DNA of 40,662 nucleotides from Chloroflexota bacterium (GTDB lineage Bacteria; Chloroflexota; Limnocylindria; P2-11E; CF-107): contig VBHP01000036.1 in NCBI GenBank assembly GCA_005881435.1, forward strand, positions 1 through 40,662, in the 5' to 3' direction. Below are positions 7,961 to 16,228 of this stretch, piece after piece. Every line of letters starts with the position of its first letter. Position 1 is the first letter of the stretch. A model generated the notes under the pieces. It was given only the letters and a program-made list of their open reading frames with translations. It was not told the origin of the DNA and did no database searches. The position numbers were made by a program, and so were the translations under genes.

Positions 7961-8434
7961 TTGACCGATCAGTTCTACTTCGCGACCGTCGCCGGAATCG
8001 CGTTGAGCGTGGCAGGGTTCGCCGGTCTTGTGACCGCATTGCGCGGGGACGGACGATGGTCTCGGATCGAGCTGTGGCGACTGCGGAACATCGTGGTCAG
8101 CTCCTTGATCCTGACGCTGGTCGCCCTACTGCCCGTACCGGTATATCGCGCGGTCGGCGGCGATGAACCGCTCGCGATCCGCATCATGAGCGCGCTGCTC
8201 GTGCTCCTCTTCGCGAACGTCATCAGGCTGTCCATCAGTGAGCGACGAGAGTGGCCCGGGTATCTGAAGAACGTCATCCTCACCGTCGGATTTCAGCTGC
8301 TCGTGCAGCTCGCAAATGTCTTCCTCGGTTCCCTTCCGTTGCTGATGCTTGGACTTCTGGGATGGCTGAGCTTCCCGATCCAGCTCTTCATGCGCGTGAT
8401 CCAGGATTTTCGGCCGCCTACGCGCGAGGAGTGA
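7961..8434 (+). CDS. Hypothetical four-helix membrane protein
   Basis: 157 residues with about four hydrophobic segments (near 6-27, 47-65, 74-95 and 112-145) separated by short Arg-rich loops, ending in a basic/acidic tail. It starts at TTG 7961, nine bases after the preceding gene. No catalytic motif or known transporter signature is visible. Some short integral membrane proteins of this look occur scattered in Actinobacteria and Chloroflexota without a function. Confidence 0.6.
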   Translation: MTDQFYFATVAGIALSVAGFAGLVTALRGDGRWSRIELWRLRNIVVSSLILTLVALLPVPVYRAVGGDEPLAIRIMSALLVLLFANVIRLSISERREWPGYLKNVILTVGFQLLVQLANVFLGSLPLLMLGLLGWLSFPIQLFMRVIQDFRPPTREE

Positions 8435-8445
8435 CGTGGTGCGAT

Positions 8446-8982
8446 TCAATACCAGTGATGCGACAGCCAGAACGACCAGGCGCGGCACGAATTGCCGTAG
8501 CTCGCTCCGATGTACCAGAGTCCCCAGCGCACCTGCGTGACAGGGTTGTAGCTCCAATCACCGGCGAAGCTCGCCATCTTGCTGCCCGGCAGCGCCTGCG
8601 GAATGCCATATGCGCCTGACGAGGGATTTCGCGCGCCCGGGTTCCAGTTCGACTCGTGTTGCCAGAGGGCATCGAGGCAGGTGAACTGACTCGGGCCGAT
8701 GTGGCTCATCGCGTACACCCGCGCATCGGCGACACTCGGGACGACAACGGGGGCCGGCGTCGCGACGATCTGCGGCGGAGCAACCGGGGCAGCCGGCAGC
8801 GCAGGCTCTGCGCTGGGAGAAGCGCGGCGGAAACGCGCGATGGTCGAGGCGCGCTCCGTATTCGTGAGCTCGATCTCACGCGCCGCTGTCTGCGGTGGGC
8901 GCGTTTGCGCCGGCGTGAATGCGACGAGTGTGAGGACTGTGACGACTGCGGACAACGCGACGGTCGCGAAGGTGCGCGGCAT
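8446..8982 (-). CDS. Secreted lysozyme-like (SLT-fold) cell-wall hydrolase
   Basis: 178 residues from ATG 8982 (the frame is open to 9039, but the signal peptide begins here). An N-terminal export signal (TFATVALSAVVTVLTLVAF) is followed by a Pro/Ala-rich linker and a C-terminal lysozyme-like domain: CLDALWQHESNWNPGARN, with Glu of HESNW as the catalytic acid, then GAYGIPQALPGSKMAS and VRWGLWYIGASYG. This matches the transglycosylase SLT-like domains of secreted peptidoglycan hydrolases of Actinobacteria. It probably acts in the wall in growth or separation. No LysM or other anchor is present. The upstream 195 bp hold a promoter-like palindrome. Confidence 0.82.
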   Translation of the reverse strand: MPRTFATVALSAVVTVLTLVAFTPAQTRPPQTAAREIELTNTERASTIARFRRASPSAEPALPAAPVAPPQIVATPAPVVVPSVADARVYAMSHIGPSQFTCLDALWQHESNWNPGARNPSSGAYGIPQALPGSKMASFAGDWSYNPVTQVRWGLWYIGASYGNSCRAWSFWLSHHWY

Positions 8983-9096
8983 CGTGTCACTCTCCAGAAC
9001 GCCTACGGGACGCGATGCTCCTGGAAGACGCTCAGTCATATCGGTCGCTCGCTCGAGGAGCGGGCCCGCATCGCCGTTTCTGCAGCGTGCGCGGGC

Positions 9097-9111
9097 CGCG
9101 TATTTAACGCG
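9097..9111. promoter_or_regulatory. AT-centred palindrome upstream of the cell-wall hydrolase
   Basis: CGCGT-ATTTA-ACGCG is a perfect 5-bp inverted repeat around an AT core, about 115 bp upstream of the hydrolase start. On the minus strand the core reads TTAAAT, a fair -10 box, with TTATGC 16 bases ahead as a weak -35. TTATGCG occurs twice in this stretch as a direct repeat. Confidence 0.3.
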
Positions 9112-9177
9112 CGGCGACGCGACGCATAACGGAAAAATCTGATCACCGCATAAGCGCCACGCGGACGAGCGAGCTTG

Positions 9178-10956
9178 CTAGGACTCGCCTCGCTGGGTAA
9201 TCGCGGCGAATCGCGAGCGCACCTCCGCCGGCGACACGGCGGTTTGGGAGACGAGTGCCGCGGAAGACACAGTCTCGAGATCGACGCCCCGGATCGCGCG
9301 GCGCACCGCGGCGAGATTTGACGGCCCCATGCTGAGCGATCGGACACCGAGGCCGATCAATGCGAGTGCTTCCACGGGATCGCCGGCCATCTCGCCGCAC
9401 ACCGATAGCTCGATCCCAGCCCGTGCCGCGGCTTCGACCGCATAGCGGATCAGCCGCAACACGGAGGGATGCAATGCATCGCGGTAACGTTCGAGGTTCG
9501 GGTTACCGCGGTCGACGGCGAGGGTGTACTGGACCAGGTCGTTCGTGCCGATGCTGGCGAAGCGGATGCGGGAGAAGTAGCTGTCGGCAACGAGGATGGC
9601 GGATGGGATCTCGAGCATCACGCCGAGCTCCATCTCGCCGATCGCGTCGCCGCGTTTGACGAGCTCGCGTCTCGCACGCGCGTCGAGGTCGAGAAGGATG
9701 TCGACATCCGCGGCGTCGGCGACCATCGGCGCCATTACCTTGACGCGCCCGTGGATCGCGGCGCGATAGCACGCGCGCAGTTGTGTGATGAAAAGGTCGG
9801 GCTCGTGCCGCGCCAGTCTGAGGGCACGTACGCCAAGGAACGGGTTCGCTTCCGGAGCGCGCTGCAGGTAGGGGATCGGTTTGTCCCCGCCGACATCGAG
9901 CAATCGGATGGTGATCGCGTGGGGCGCGAACGCGCGAGCAACGGACGAATACGCCTCGGCCTGTTCGTCCTCGGACGGCGGCCTGGAGCGTTCGAGGAAA
10001 AGGAATTCGGTGCGGAAGAGTCCGACGCCGGCGGCGCCGAGCCTCACGGCGTCCGTGCTCTCGCTCGGTGCGCCGATGTTGGCCAACAGGGTCACGAGGG
10101 CTCCGTCGCGCGTTGCTGCCGGTTGCGTCGCTTCGGCCGCGTCCCGCTCTCGGCCGGCGCGCACGTCCGCATCTCGCTGTGCGAATCGGGCCAGATCCGA
10201 CGGATCCGGATCGACGACAACGAGGCCGGTCGATCCGTCCATCAGAAGCTCGACGTCGCTCCCGGCCGCTTCGAGGACCGCGAGCAGATCCGGAACGCCG
10301 ACGACCGAAGCGATGCCGTACGCCCGGGCGAGGATCGCCGCGTGGGCCGTTGGCGACGAACCCTCGAGGGCGATGCCGAGCAGGCGATCGCGTGGCAACG
10401 ACGCGGTCAACGACGGCGGCAAGTCACGCCCGATCACGATCGCGGCTTCATGCAGACCCGCGTCGGCCGATCCGAACCCGGCCAGACGCCGAGCGATGTT
10501 CTCGGCGACGTCGAGTACATCCGTGGCGCGCGAGCGGAGCAACTCGTCGTCGAGCGCGGCGAGGCTATCGGCGACCGTCCGCGCGGCCGCAGCGATCGCG
10601 CCGATACCGTCGGTCGCCTCGCCGCGGATGCGACGAGCCGCGTCGTCCAGCAGCTCCGGATCCTCTGCGATCGCGGCGTGCGCGGCGAAGATCTCGGCCT
10701 CACCTTCATGTCCAGCCTCGTGCACGCGCCCTGCGAGCGCGGTCGATGCTTTCGCCACCGCGGCCGCCGCGTCCTGCAATCGCCGGACTTCGGCATCTTG
10801 CTGGTCGGGGCGGATCCGCATCGGCGCCGGCAGCGGCGGCCGCTCGATGCGCGTCCAACGGCCGCGCGCAACGCCCGGCGAGGCCGGCACGCCCTGAAGC
10901 TGCCGACGATGCTGGCCGATCGGTGGCAATGCGGAACGAGTATCGGCCGCGGTCAT
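9178..10956 (-). CDS. ptsI: Phosphoenolpyruvate-protein phosphotransferase (PTS Enzyme I)
   Basis: 592 residues, the usual EI length. The N-terminal HPr-binding helices are followed by the swivelling phospho-His domain with H205 in GSSPTAHAAILARAYGI, and the PEP-binding TIM barrel with GLFRTEFLFLER, LDVGGDKPIPYL, FASIGTNDLVQYTLAVDR and the late Cys in ELSVCGEMAGDP. It transfers phosphate from PEP to HPr in the cytoplasm. Its ATG overlaps the stop of the PfkB kinase (ATGA), so it is the last gene of the PTS operon. Having EI inside a substrate-specific operon suggests that this may be the main or only PTS of the organism. Confidence 0.96.
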   Translation of the reverse strand: MTAADTRSALPPIGQHRRQLQGVPASPGVARGRWTRIERPPLPAPMRIRPDQQDAEVRRLQDAAAAVAKASTALAGRVHEAGHEGEAEIFAAHAAIAEDPELLDDAARRIRGEATDGIGAIAAAARTVADSLAALDDELLRSRATDVLDVAENIARRLAGFGSADAGLHEAAIVIGRDLPPSLTASLPRDRLLGIALEGSSPTAHAAILARAYGIASVVGVPDLLAVLEAAGSDVELLMDGSTGLVVVDPDPSDLARFAQRDADVRAGRERDAAEATQPAATRDGALVTLLANIGAPSESTDAVRLGAAGVGLFRTEFLFLERSRPPSEDEQAEAYSSVARAFAPHAITIRLLDVGGDKPIPYLQRAPEANPFLGVRALRLARHEPDLFITQLRACYRAAIHGRVKVMAPMVADAADVDILLDLDARARRELVKRGDAIGEMELGVMLEIPSAILVADSYFSRIRFASIGTNDLVQYTLAVDRGNPNLERYRDALHPSVLRLIRYAVEAAARAGIELSVCGEMAGDPVEALALIGLGVRSLSMGPSNLAAVRRAIRGVDLETVSSAALVSQTAVSPAEVRSRFAAITQRGES

Positions 10957-11900
10957 CGGCTCGCGACTCCGACCAGCCCGCGGCGCACCGGACGCACGCG
11001 ATCGATCTCAGCGCGCACGGTGACGGTCGCGATGTCGTCCGGGCTCACAGGACGCATCCACGTGCTCGTCGAACGGACGGCTGCGACAGACCACGCCACA
11101 GCGGTCGCAAGCGCGCTCGGGCCGCCGCCTGAGGCGAGGTAACCCGCGAGCAACGCGTCGCCGGCGCCGACCGTGTTCGCGATGTCGTTGACGCTCGCCT
11201 CCGCGTGCACCGCGCGGTGCCGGTCGACGTACATCGCCCCGTCGGATCCGAGGCTCACAAGGACAGCGCCGACGCCGCGCGACACGATCCGCCGCGCGCC
11301 ATGCAACACGTCGCCGAGGGTCGCAAGCCGCTCTCCGAGAAGCGCCTCGAGCTCTGCCAGGTTTGGCTTGATCAGATCGATGCTCGGCGACACGCACGCC
11401 CGCAGCGCCGCGCCGCTCGTGTCCACAGCGATGCGCCGTCGTGGCGAGGCCAGACGCGCGAGTCGCGCATAGAAGTCGGACGGCGTGCCAGGTGGAAGCG
11501 AGCCGCAGCCGAGGACCCACTCCGCGGCGATCCCGCCGGCGGTCGCAAGCAGCGCGTCGACGTCGGATTGGGCGAGCTCCGGTCCAGGCTCGTTCAGCTT
11601 CGTCACCGTGCCATCGGCCTCGACGATCGTCAGGTTGGTCCGCACGGCGCCAGCGGTCGGCACCGGCGCGACCGGCACCGCGTCGTCGAGCAGCGTCAGG
11701 TACGTCGTGGCGGACTCCGACGCGAGGGGCAGGACCGCGACCGTCTCGAAGCCGTGCATATGCAGCGCCCGCGACACGTTGAGACCCTTTCCTGCCGCCT
11801 CGGACCGCGGCGCGGAGGCCCGGTTCAACTCTCCGCGCTCGAGGCGATCGACGCGCACGGTGCGGTCGATGCTCGGGTTCGGCGTCAGCGTGACGATCAC
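10953..11900 (-). CDS. 1-phosphofructokinase / tagatose-6-phosphate kinase family (PfkB) sugar-phosphate kinase
   Basis: 315 residues from GTG 11900, which overlaps the dehydrogenase stop (GTGA). It begins IVTLTPNPSIDRTV, the characteristic start of FruK/LacC kinases, has the SEAAGKGLNVSRAL substrate loop, GSLPPGTPSDFY, IKPNLAELEALLG, and the catalytic loop NTVGAGDALLAGYL with the base Asp. Such enzymes phosphorylate fructose-1-phosphate or tagatose-6-phosphate with ATP to the bisphosphate. Which substrate applies is not clear from sequence; placed behind a dehydrogenase, it most likely phosphorylates the ketose phosphate made by that enzyme. Confidence 0.9.
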   Translation of the reverse strand: MIVTLTPNPSIDRTVRVDRLERGELNRASAPRSEAAGKGLNVSRALHMHGFETVAVLPLASESATTYLTLLDDAVPVAPVPTAGAVRTNLTIVEADGTVTKLNEPGPELAQSDVDALLATAGGIAAEWVLGCGSLPPGTPSDFYARLARLASPRRRIAVDTSGAALRACVSPSIDLIKPNLAELEALLGERLATLGDVLHGARRIVSRGVGAVLVSLGSDGAMYVDRHRAVHAEASVNDIANTVGAGDALLAGYLASGGGPSALATAVAWSVAAVRSTSTWMRPVSPDDIATVTVRAEIDRVRPVRRGLVGVASR

Positions 11901-13615
11901 GCCGCGTCTGCGGACCAGTAGCGCGCGAACAGTACCGCTTCGGCCTCGGTGGTCCACGCGCCGTCCTCTCCAAGTGCGGCGGCGATCTGCGGATCGGCCG
12001 CCGCGAGGTCCTCGAGCGACGTCAGCGGAAGACTGCGCAGCTGCGGGAAGATCACGATCTTCCCCGGAAAGCGGCTTTCCATCAGCGCGTGCAAGCCGTC
12101 GGCCGCGGCCTCGATCCCCCCGACCGCGGCGAGAGCGTGTCTCGGCGACAGTTCGCCGGCGAGCGTCTTGTCGACCACGCGCTGTTGGTCGCCAATCCGC
12201 GATCCGGACGTGCCGGTGTATTGGGCACCGTGCAAGAAGACGCGCGAGAGATCGAGCGGCGCACGGGTGCCGACCGGAACGCCGGCGAACACGACAAGCA
12301 TGCCCCGCGGCGCCATCGCCCCGGCCGCGTCGGCGATCGCGCGAGCGCTGGGTGCGCTCACGATCACATCATCCGCGCCGCGGCCTCCGGTCAGTCTGGC
12401 GACAAGCGCCGCCAGCTCCTCGCCATGAGGGACCGCCATCGTCAGGTCGCGGCCGTATTCGGCCGCCACCGGATCGAGCCGCTTCTTCGCGGCTTCCAGC
12501 CGATCGGCGTCGAGGTCGATCCCAATGAATCGCTCGGGTCCATCGGGTAGGCGCAACGCGCGCTCGAGATGCATCTGTCCCATCGGCCCCGCGGCGCCGA
12601 CGAACAGCGCCACCCCACCCGGCAATAGCTCGGCGCGATTGCGAGCGGCGCCATAAGCGGCGCCGACATCGGGTCCCGGTGAACCGACGTATGCCGTGTA
12701 GTGGTAGTGGATGCGGCCGACATCGATGTCGACGGGTCCATCGAGCGGGGCATCACCGACGAGGTTCAGGACGCCGCGGAATGCGAGCGCATCGGCCGCC
12801 TCGCGCACCCGCTGCGCCGAACGAGGCGCGAGCATGATGACGTCGTCGAACGGGCCCTTCACCGCGGCCGCGTCGGCGATCGCGATCATCGTCTCGGGGG
12901 CGGCCGCTGCGCGGATCTGCGTCGCGACGTCGCGAGAAACCTCCGTGAGGACGATCTCGCGTGAGCCGGCGAGAATCCGTCCAAACCGGTACGGGTGCGC
13001 GTCGCCGACGTTGCCGACGACCCAGGCGCGGCCACCGGCCAGCGGCTCGAGCCGGCGGCGCTGCGTATATGCGGCCTCGACGCAGGCCCAGGGCTCGGTG
13101 AGCGCGGTCTCGGCGTAGCCGAAACGGTCGTCCACTTCGACGACGTACGCGCCGTCGTCCGCGGCGAGCACCTCCGGCCCGATGAGGTGGTAGCCGATGA
13201 GACCGCCGGGGATGGTGTACCCGTACGCCGTGCTCCTGCCATTGACGTAGATGTCCGGCTGTATCGCTAGGCGCTGCCCAGGGTGGAAGCGCGTCGCGAG
13301 ATCGGATCCGACGGTGACAACAGTCACCGCCGCCTCATGCCCGAGACGCGTCGGCTCCTGCGCGAGATCGCGGCCGTAGAGCTTGGGGTGGTCGCCGCCG
13401 AGACGGATGAGCTTCACGTCGGAGAAGCACAGACCGACCGCATCGACGCGCACGAGGATCTGGTCGGACGCGGGGGAGCCCACGGCAACCGCTTCGGGAC
13501 GTCCATCGCGGCCAACTCGTTCGACGCCGACACCGTAGACATTCCACGCCAGGGTGCGCGTCGGGATCGATCGCGGGTGGCGGTATGCGGTGTAGGCCGC
13601 CGTGGTCGCGATCAT
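11897..13615 (-). CDS. MDR (zinc-type) polyol-phosphate dehydrogenase-like protein with duplicated Rossmann region
   Basis: 572 residues from ATG 13615, which overlaps the 99-aa gene (ATGA). The GroES-like catalytic part has C63 in GLCFSDVKLI, GHE at 92-94 and EPWAC at 174-178, as in sorbitol/galactitol/sorbose-phosphate MDR enzymes; the four-Cys structural zinc loop is absent. It is ~200 residues longer than the usual ~350-420. The extra length is an internal repeat: FDDVIMLAPRSAQRV..RGVLNLVG (about 257-287) matches ADDVIVSAPSARAI..RGMLVVFAG (about 415-445). Only the second copy has a good nucleotide loop, FVGAAGPMGQ (338-347). It likely oxidises the PTS-imported polyol phosphate to a ketose phosphate. 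SorE-like sorbose-1-phosphate reductase is the closest family I can name. Confidence 0.82.
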   Translation of the reverse strand: MIATTAAYTAYRHPRSIPTRTLAWNVYGVGVERVGRDGRPEAVAVGSPASDQILVRVDAVGLCFSDVKLIRLGGDHPKLYGRDLAQEPTRLGHEAAVTVVTVGSDLATRFHPGQRLAIQPDIYVNGRSTAYGYTIPGGLIGYHLIGPEVLAADDGAYVVEVDDRFGYAETALTEPWACVEAAYTQRRRLEPLAGGRAWVVGNVGDAHPYRFGRILAGSREIVLTEVSRDVATQIRAAAAPETMIAIADAAAVKGPFDDVIMLAPRSAQRVREAADALAFRGVLNLVGDAPLDGPVDIDVGRIHYHYTAYVGSPGPDVGAAYGAARNRAELLPGGVALFVGAAGPMGQMHLERALRLPDGPERFIGIDLDADRLEAAKKRLDPVAAEYGRDLTMAVPHGEELAALVARLTGGRGADDVIVSAPSARAIADAAGAMAPRGMLVVFAGVPVGTRAPLDLSRVFLHGAQYTGTSGSRIGDQQRVVDKTLAGELSPRHALAAVGGIEAAADGLHALMESRFPGKIVIFPQLRSLPLTSLEDLAAADPQIAAALGEDGAWTTEAEAVLFARYWSADAA

Positions 13616-13911
13616 TTCGGCCGCGGCAAGTCTGCGGCCTTGAGCACACGCCCGGTCGGGTCCAGCAGCCCGACCTTCGTGCCGAGCGTCAGCGGGCTCG
13701 CCGCGAACAGGTCGGCGGCGTTGATCACGAGCCACCGGTATCCGCCGAGGCTGGCCAGACGTTTGACGGCGGGGCCGATCTCGGATCCGGTCGCGGCGAC
13801 GTTGATCCGTCCCTTGCTGGCGACAAGGTCGGCGATGCCGTCGGGATCAGGCGTCGCCTGAAGCGCGGTCATCGCGGAGGCGAGCAGCGCGTCGCGATCG
13901 AGCCGCGACAT
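13612..13911 (-). CDS. Uncharacterised 99-aa protein in the PTS operon
   Basis: I do not recognise this family. It begins MSRLDRDALLASAMTAL one base after the stop of EIIA-HPr and overlaps the dehydrogenase by 4 bases, so it is tightly coupled to both. The sequence alternates predicted helices and strands: RINVAATGSEIGPAVKRLAS, YRWLVINAADLF, GTKVGLLDPTGRVLKAADLP. There is no signal, membrane segment, Cys or obvious phospho-His motif. The packing suggests a role with the dehydrogenase or as an accessory of the sugar pathway, but this is only context. Confidence 0.7.
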   Translation of the reverse strand: MSRLDRDALLASAMTALQATPDPDGIADLVASKGRINVAATGSEIGPAVKRLASLGGYRWLVINAADLFAASPLTLGTKVGLLDPTGRVLKAADLPRPK

Positions 13912-13912
13912 G

Positions 13913-14647
13913 TCAGGTCGCCGACGCGGGCGTGACGATCTCGGCGACGGCATTGACCGCGGCACGCGCGTCGCTGCCCCGCGCGATGATGCGGATGCGA
14001 TCGCCTGTCGCCGCACCGAGTCCGAGGATCGCGGTGATACTGCGCGCGTTCGCGCGCCGCCCTCGTGTTTCGATCGCGACCTCCGCCGCAAACGAGCGCA
14101 CGCGGTCGACAACAGTGGCCGCGGGACGCGCGTGCAGTCCGGCCGGGTTGGTGATCGTCAGCGCGAGCACCACCTCGTCGCTCTCCGTCGGCTCGCCGTC
14201 GGTGCGGGGCGCGCCATCGCCGGCCGTCACGAGGGCGCGATGGATCTCCATCGCGTCGGGAGTGCGCGCGAGCTGCGCGCAGAGCTTGTCGTCGTCGATG
14301 ATCGTCGCGATGCGCGAGAGCACGCCGACGTGCTCTTCGGACGTCGCGGCGAGGCCGACCACCAGAAATGCGCGCTCCTCGCCCCAGGGCACGCCGGCGG
14401 GGAACTGCGCGACGGCGAGGCCGGTCTTGAGCACCGCGGTCCGCGCCTCGTTGGTGCCGTGAGGCAGCGCGATGCCGTTTCCGAGATACGTCGAGATGAT
14501 CAGCTCGCGCTCGCGCATCTCGTCGATGTAGTTGGCGGTCACTCGCCCATCACGCACGAGCATCGACCCGACGAGCTCGATCGCCGCGTCCTGCGTGCTC
14601 GCCGTCGCACCGACAACGATCGCGGTGGGGGAGAGGACGCCGGTCAC
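13913..14647 (-). CDS. PTS EIIA(mannitol/fructose)-HPr fusion protein
   Basis: 244 residues. Residues 1-145 are an EIIA of the mannitol/fructose type with active-site H63 in GNGIALPHGTNEAR. A short acidic linker (about 146-158) joins it to a full HPr domain with H172 in NPAGLHARPAATVV. The regulatory-Ser helix is present as RSITAILGLGA, so HPr-kinase control is at least possible. The chain EI to HPr to EIIA thus runs within one protein. The LPHGT form of the active site is as in mannitol MtlF. The ATG overlaps the EIIB stop by 4 bases. Confidence 0.94.
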   Translation of the reverse strand: MTGVLSPTAIVVGATASTQDAAIELVGSMLVRDGRVTANYIDEMRERELIISTYLGNGIALPHGTNEARTAVLKTGLAVAQFPAGVPWGEERAFLVVGLAATSEEHVGVLSRIATIIDDDKLCAQLARTPDAMEIHRALVTAGDGAPRTDGEPTESDEVVLALTITNPAGLHARPAATVVDRVRSFAAEVAIETRGRRANARSITAILGLGAATGDRIRIIARGSDARAAVNAVAEIVTPASAT

Positions 14648-14967
14648 GATTGCTCCGCGACCAGATCTTCGCCCGTCTTGAGGCTCTGCACCAGGCGATC
14701 GGAGGCGGTGTTGTTCATGAAGTTGCGGAAGGTGAGCACGACCGCGCCGGGCGCCACACGACGCGCGCGTTCCGCCAGCGCCTCATGGGCGATGACCACA
14801 TCGGTGTCGGCCGGGATCTCGTTGACCGGCGAATGGATGACGCGGACCTCGCGTCCAAGATCCTTGATCCGTTTCTTGAGCTGATTCGCCCCGATCAGGC
14901 TTGAACCCATTCCCGCTTCGCAGGCGAACGCGACGACCTTCACGTCCGCGGCACGTTTCGCAAGCAT
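14644..14967 (-). CDS. PTS EIIB, mannitol type, free-standing
   Basis: 107 residues from ATG 14967, behind a strong ribosome site (GGAGGTGGAG); the frame is open further upstream but unconserved. The phosphorylated Cys is C16 in the P-loop FACEAGMGSSLIGANQLKK, very close to the MtlA IIB loop CDAGMGSSAMGA. The core ends LTFRNFMNN. In Escherichia coli this domain is part of MtlA; here it is separate from the membrane domain. It receives phosphate from EIIA-HPr and passes it to the sugar bound to EIIC at the membrane. Confidence 0.92.
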   Translation of the reverse strand: MLAKRAADVKVVAFACEAGMGSSLIGANQLKKRIKDLGREVRVIHSPVNEIPADTDVVIAHEALAERARRVAPGAVVLTFRNFMNNTASDRLVQSLKTGEDLVAEQS

Positions 14968-14993
14968 GCGCTCCACCTCCTCCCCAGGGGATC

Positions 14994-15030
14994 GCCATCG
15001 GCCGGACGCCGTTCCGGACCGGCCGATGGC
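14994..15030 (-). other. Intercistronic hairpin between EIIC and EIIB genes
   Basis: GCCATCGGCC (14994-15003) and GGCCGATGGC (15021-15030) form a perfect 10-bp stem, with a further GGA/TCC pairing inside the loop. It fills the only sizeable gap (79 bp) within the operon after EIIC, and no T-run follows. I read it as an mRNA stability or processing element that sets EIIC against EIIB and downstream levels; a weak terminator is the alternative. Confidence 0.5.
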
Positions 15031-15046
15031 GAGAAAACTCTCGCGG

Positions 15047-16123
15047 TTACGCGGGCTGCGTGACGGGACGCTGTGCCGGTGCCTTCGTGGCGGCAGCGGT
15101 GTCAGTCTCCTGCTGACGCACGGGGTACACGCGCAAGATGAAGGTACCGACCAGGAACGAAGCAATGGCTCCCACTGCGACTCCGCCGAGGACGCCCAGA
15201 TGTTGACCCGGCGGCGTCACCGCCAGGTACGCGAAGATGCTTCCCGGGGATGGCGTCGCGACAAGTCCGGCCTTGGTGGCGGCGAAAACGATGTCCGCCG
15301 AGATACCGCCCGCCCACATCGCCACGATCATGATGGGGTGGGAGAGGACGTACGGGAAATAGATCTCGTGGATGCCGCCAAGGAAGTGGATGATCATCGC
15401 GCCGGGCGCGGAGGCCTTCGCCAGGCCCTTGCCGGCGACCCAGAACGAGAGCAGCAAACCGAGGCCCGGACCGGGGTTCGTTTCGAGCAGGAACTGAATG
15501 GCCCGCCCGTCCCGCGCGGCATCGATGACTCCGAGCGGAGCGAGGACGCCGTGGTTGATCGCATTATTTAGAAACAGGACCTTGGCGACTTCGATCGGGA
15601 TGTCGGCGAGCGGAAGCAGGCCGGCATTGATAATCGAGTGCACGAGGTCGCCCAGCGCGTTGGAGAACGCGGTGATCACGGGCCCAATGGCGACCAGACC
15701 GAGGACCGCGAGGATCGCCCCGAGGATCCCGGCGGAGAAGTTGTTGACGAGCATCTCGAAGCCAGTCGGGATGCGCTCAGCGAAGATGTTGTCGAACTGC
15801 TTGATCAGGAATCCGCCGAGCGGGCCGGCGATCATCGCGCCGAGGAACATCGGCACCGATGCGCCCACCACGATGCCGGCGGTGACCACCGCGCCGACCA
15901 CGCCGCCGCGATGCCCGTAGACGAGCTTGCCACCGGTGTAACCGATGAGTATCGGAAGCAGGTAGGTGATGAGCGGACCGACGAGCTTCGCCAGCGTCTC
16001 GTTCGGTGTCCAGCCCGTCGGGATGACGAACGCGGTGATCAGGCCCCACGCGATGAACGCGCCGATGTTGGGAATGACCATGGCGGCGAGGTTGCCGCCA
16101 AAGCGTTGAAGCCGCTCTTGCAC
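15047..16123 (-). CDS. mtlA: PTS EIIC, mannitol type
   Basis: 358 residues, a stand-alone membrane domain. It starts [23 protein letters not shown] as MtlA proteins do, has [26 protein letters not shown], an NNAINHGVL segment, the sugar-site signature [15 protein letters not shown], and ends after helix 6 in a Thr/Ala-rich tail instead of continuing into IIB. It carries the polyol across the membrane during phosphorylation. The GTG start at 16123 follows a GGGGAA ribosome site. Mannitol is the best substrate guess by homology, though the downstream enzymes differ from the usual mannitol pathway. Confidence 0.93.
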   Translation of the reverse strand: MQERLQRFGGNLAAMVIPNIGAFIAWGLITAFVIPTGWTPNETLAKLVGPLITYLLPILIGYTGGKLVYGHRGGVVGAVVTAGIVVGASVPMFLGAMIAGPLGGFLIKQFDNIFAERIPTGFEMLVNNFSAGILGAILAVLGLVAIGPVITAFSNALGDLVHSIINAGLLPLADIPIEVAKVLFLNNAINHGVLAPLGVIDAARDGRAIQFLLETNPGPGLGLLLSFWVAGKGLAKASAPGAMIIHFLGGIHEIYFPYVLSHPIMIVAMWAGGISADIVFAATKAGLVATPSPGSIFAYLAVTPPGQHLGVLGGVAVGAIASFLVGTFILRVYPVRQQETDTAAATKAPAQRPVTQPA

Positions 16124-16176
16124 AAGGTTCCCCCTCTCTCCCGGTGTGATGGGGCGGCAGCATCAGCGCCTTGGCA

Positions 16177-16220
16177 ACTTGTCACAAGTCCCAATCTGGC
16201 GAGACCGACTTGTGACAATT
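16177..16220. promoter_or_regulatory. Paired palindromic operator ahead of the PTS operon
   Basis: ACTTGTCACAAGT (16177-16189) is a perfect palindrome. ACTTGTGACAATT (16208-16220) is a second, nearly perfect copy starting 31 bp later, about three helical turns. The outer parts are TTGTCACA and TGTGACAA. As I recall, the described Bacillus MtlR site is TTGNCACA-N4-TGTGNCAA; the half-sites match but the spacer here is 24. The site lies in the only gap (105 bp) between regulator and EIIC genes, just ahead of the EIIC start. Confidence 0.65.
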
Positions 16221-16228
16221 CTGCGAGG

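Noticed and set aside
8983-9177. ydaO-type (c-di-AMP) riboswitch ahead of the cell-wall hydrolase
   Set aside because: Such elements occur before similar genes in Actinobacteria, but I could not find the conserved core sequences here.
9469-11142. 557-aa plus-strand open frame antisense to ptsI
   Set aside because: Shadow of the ptsI and PfkB coding strands; no domain.
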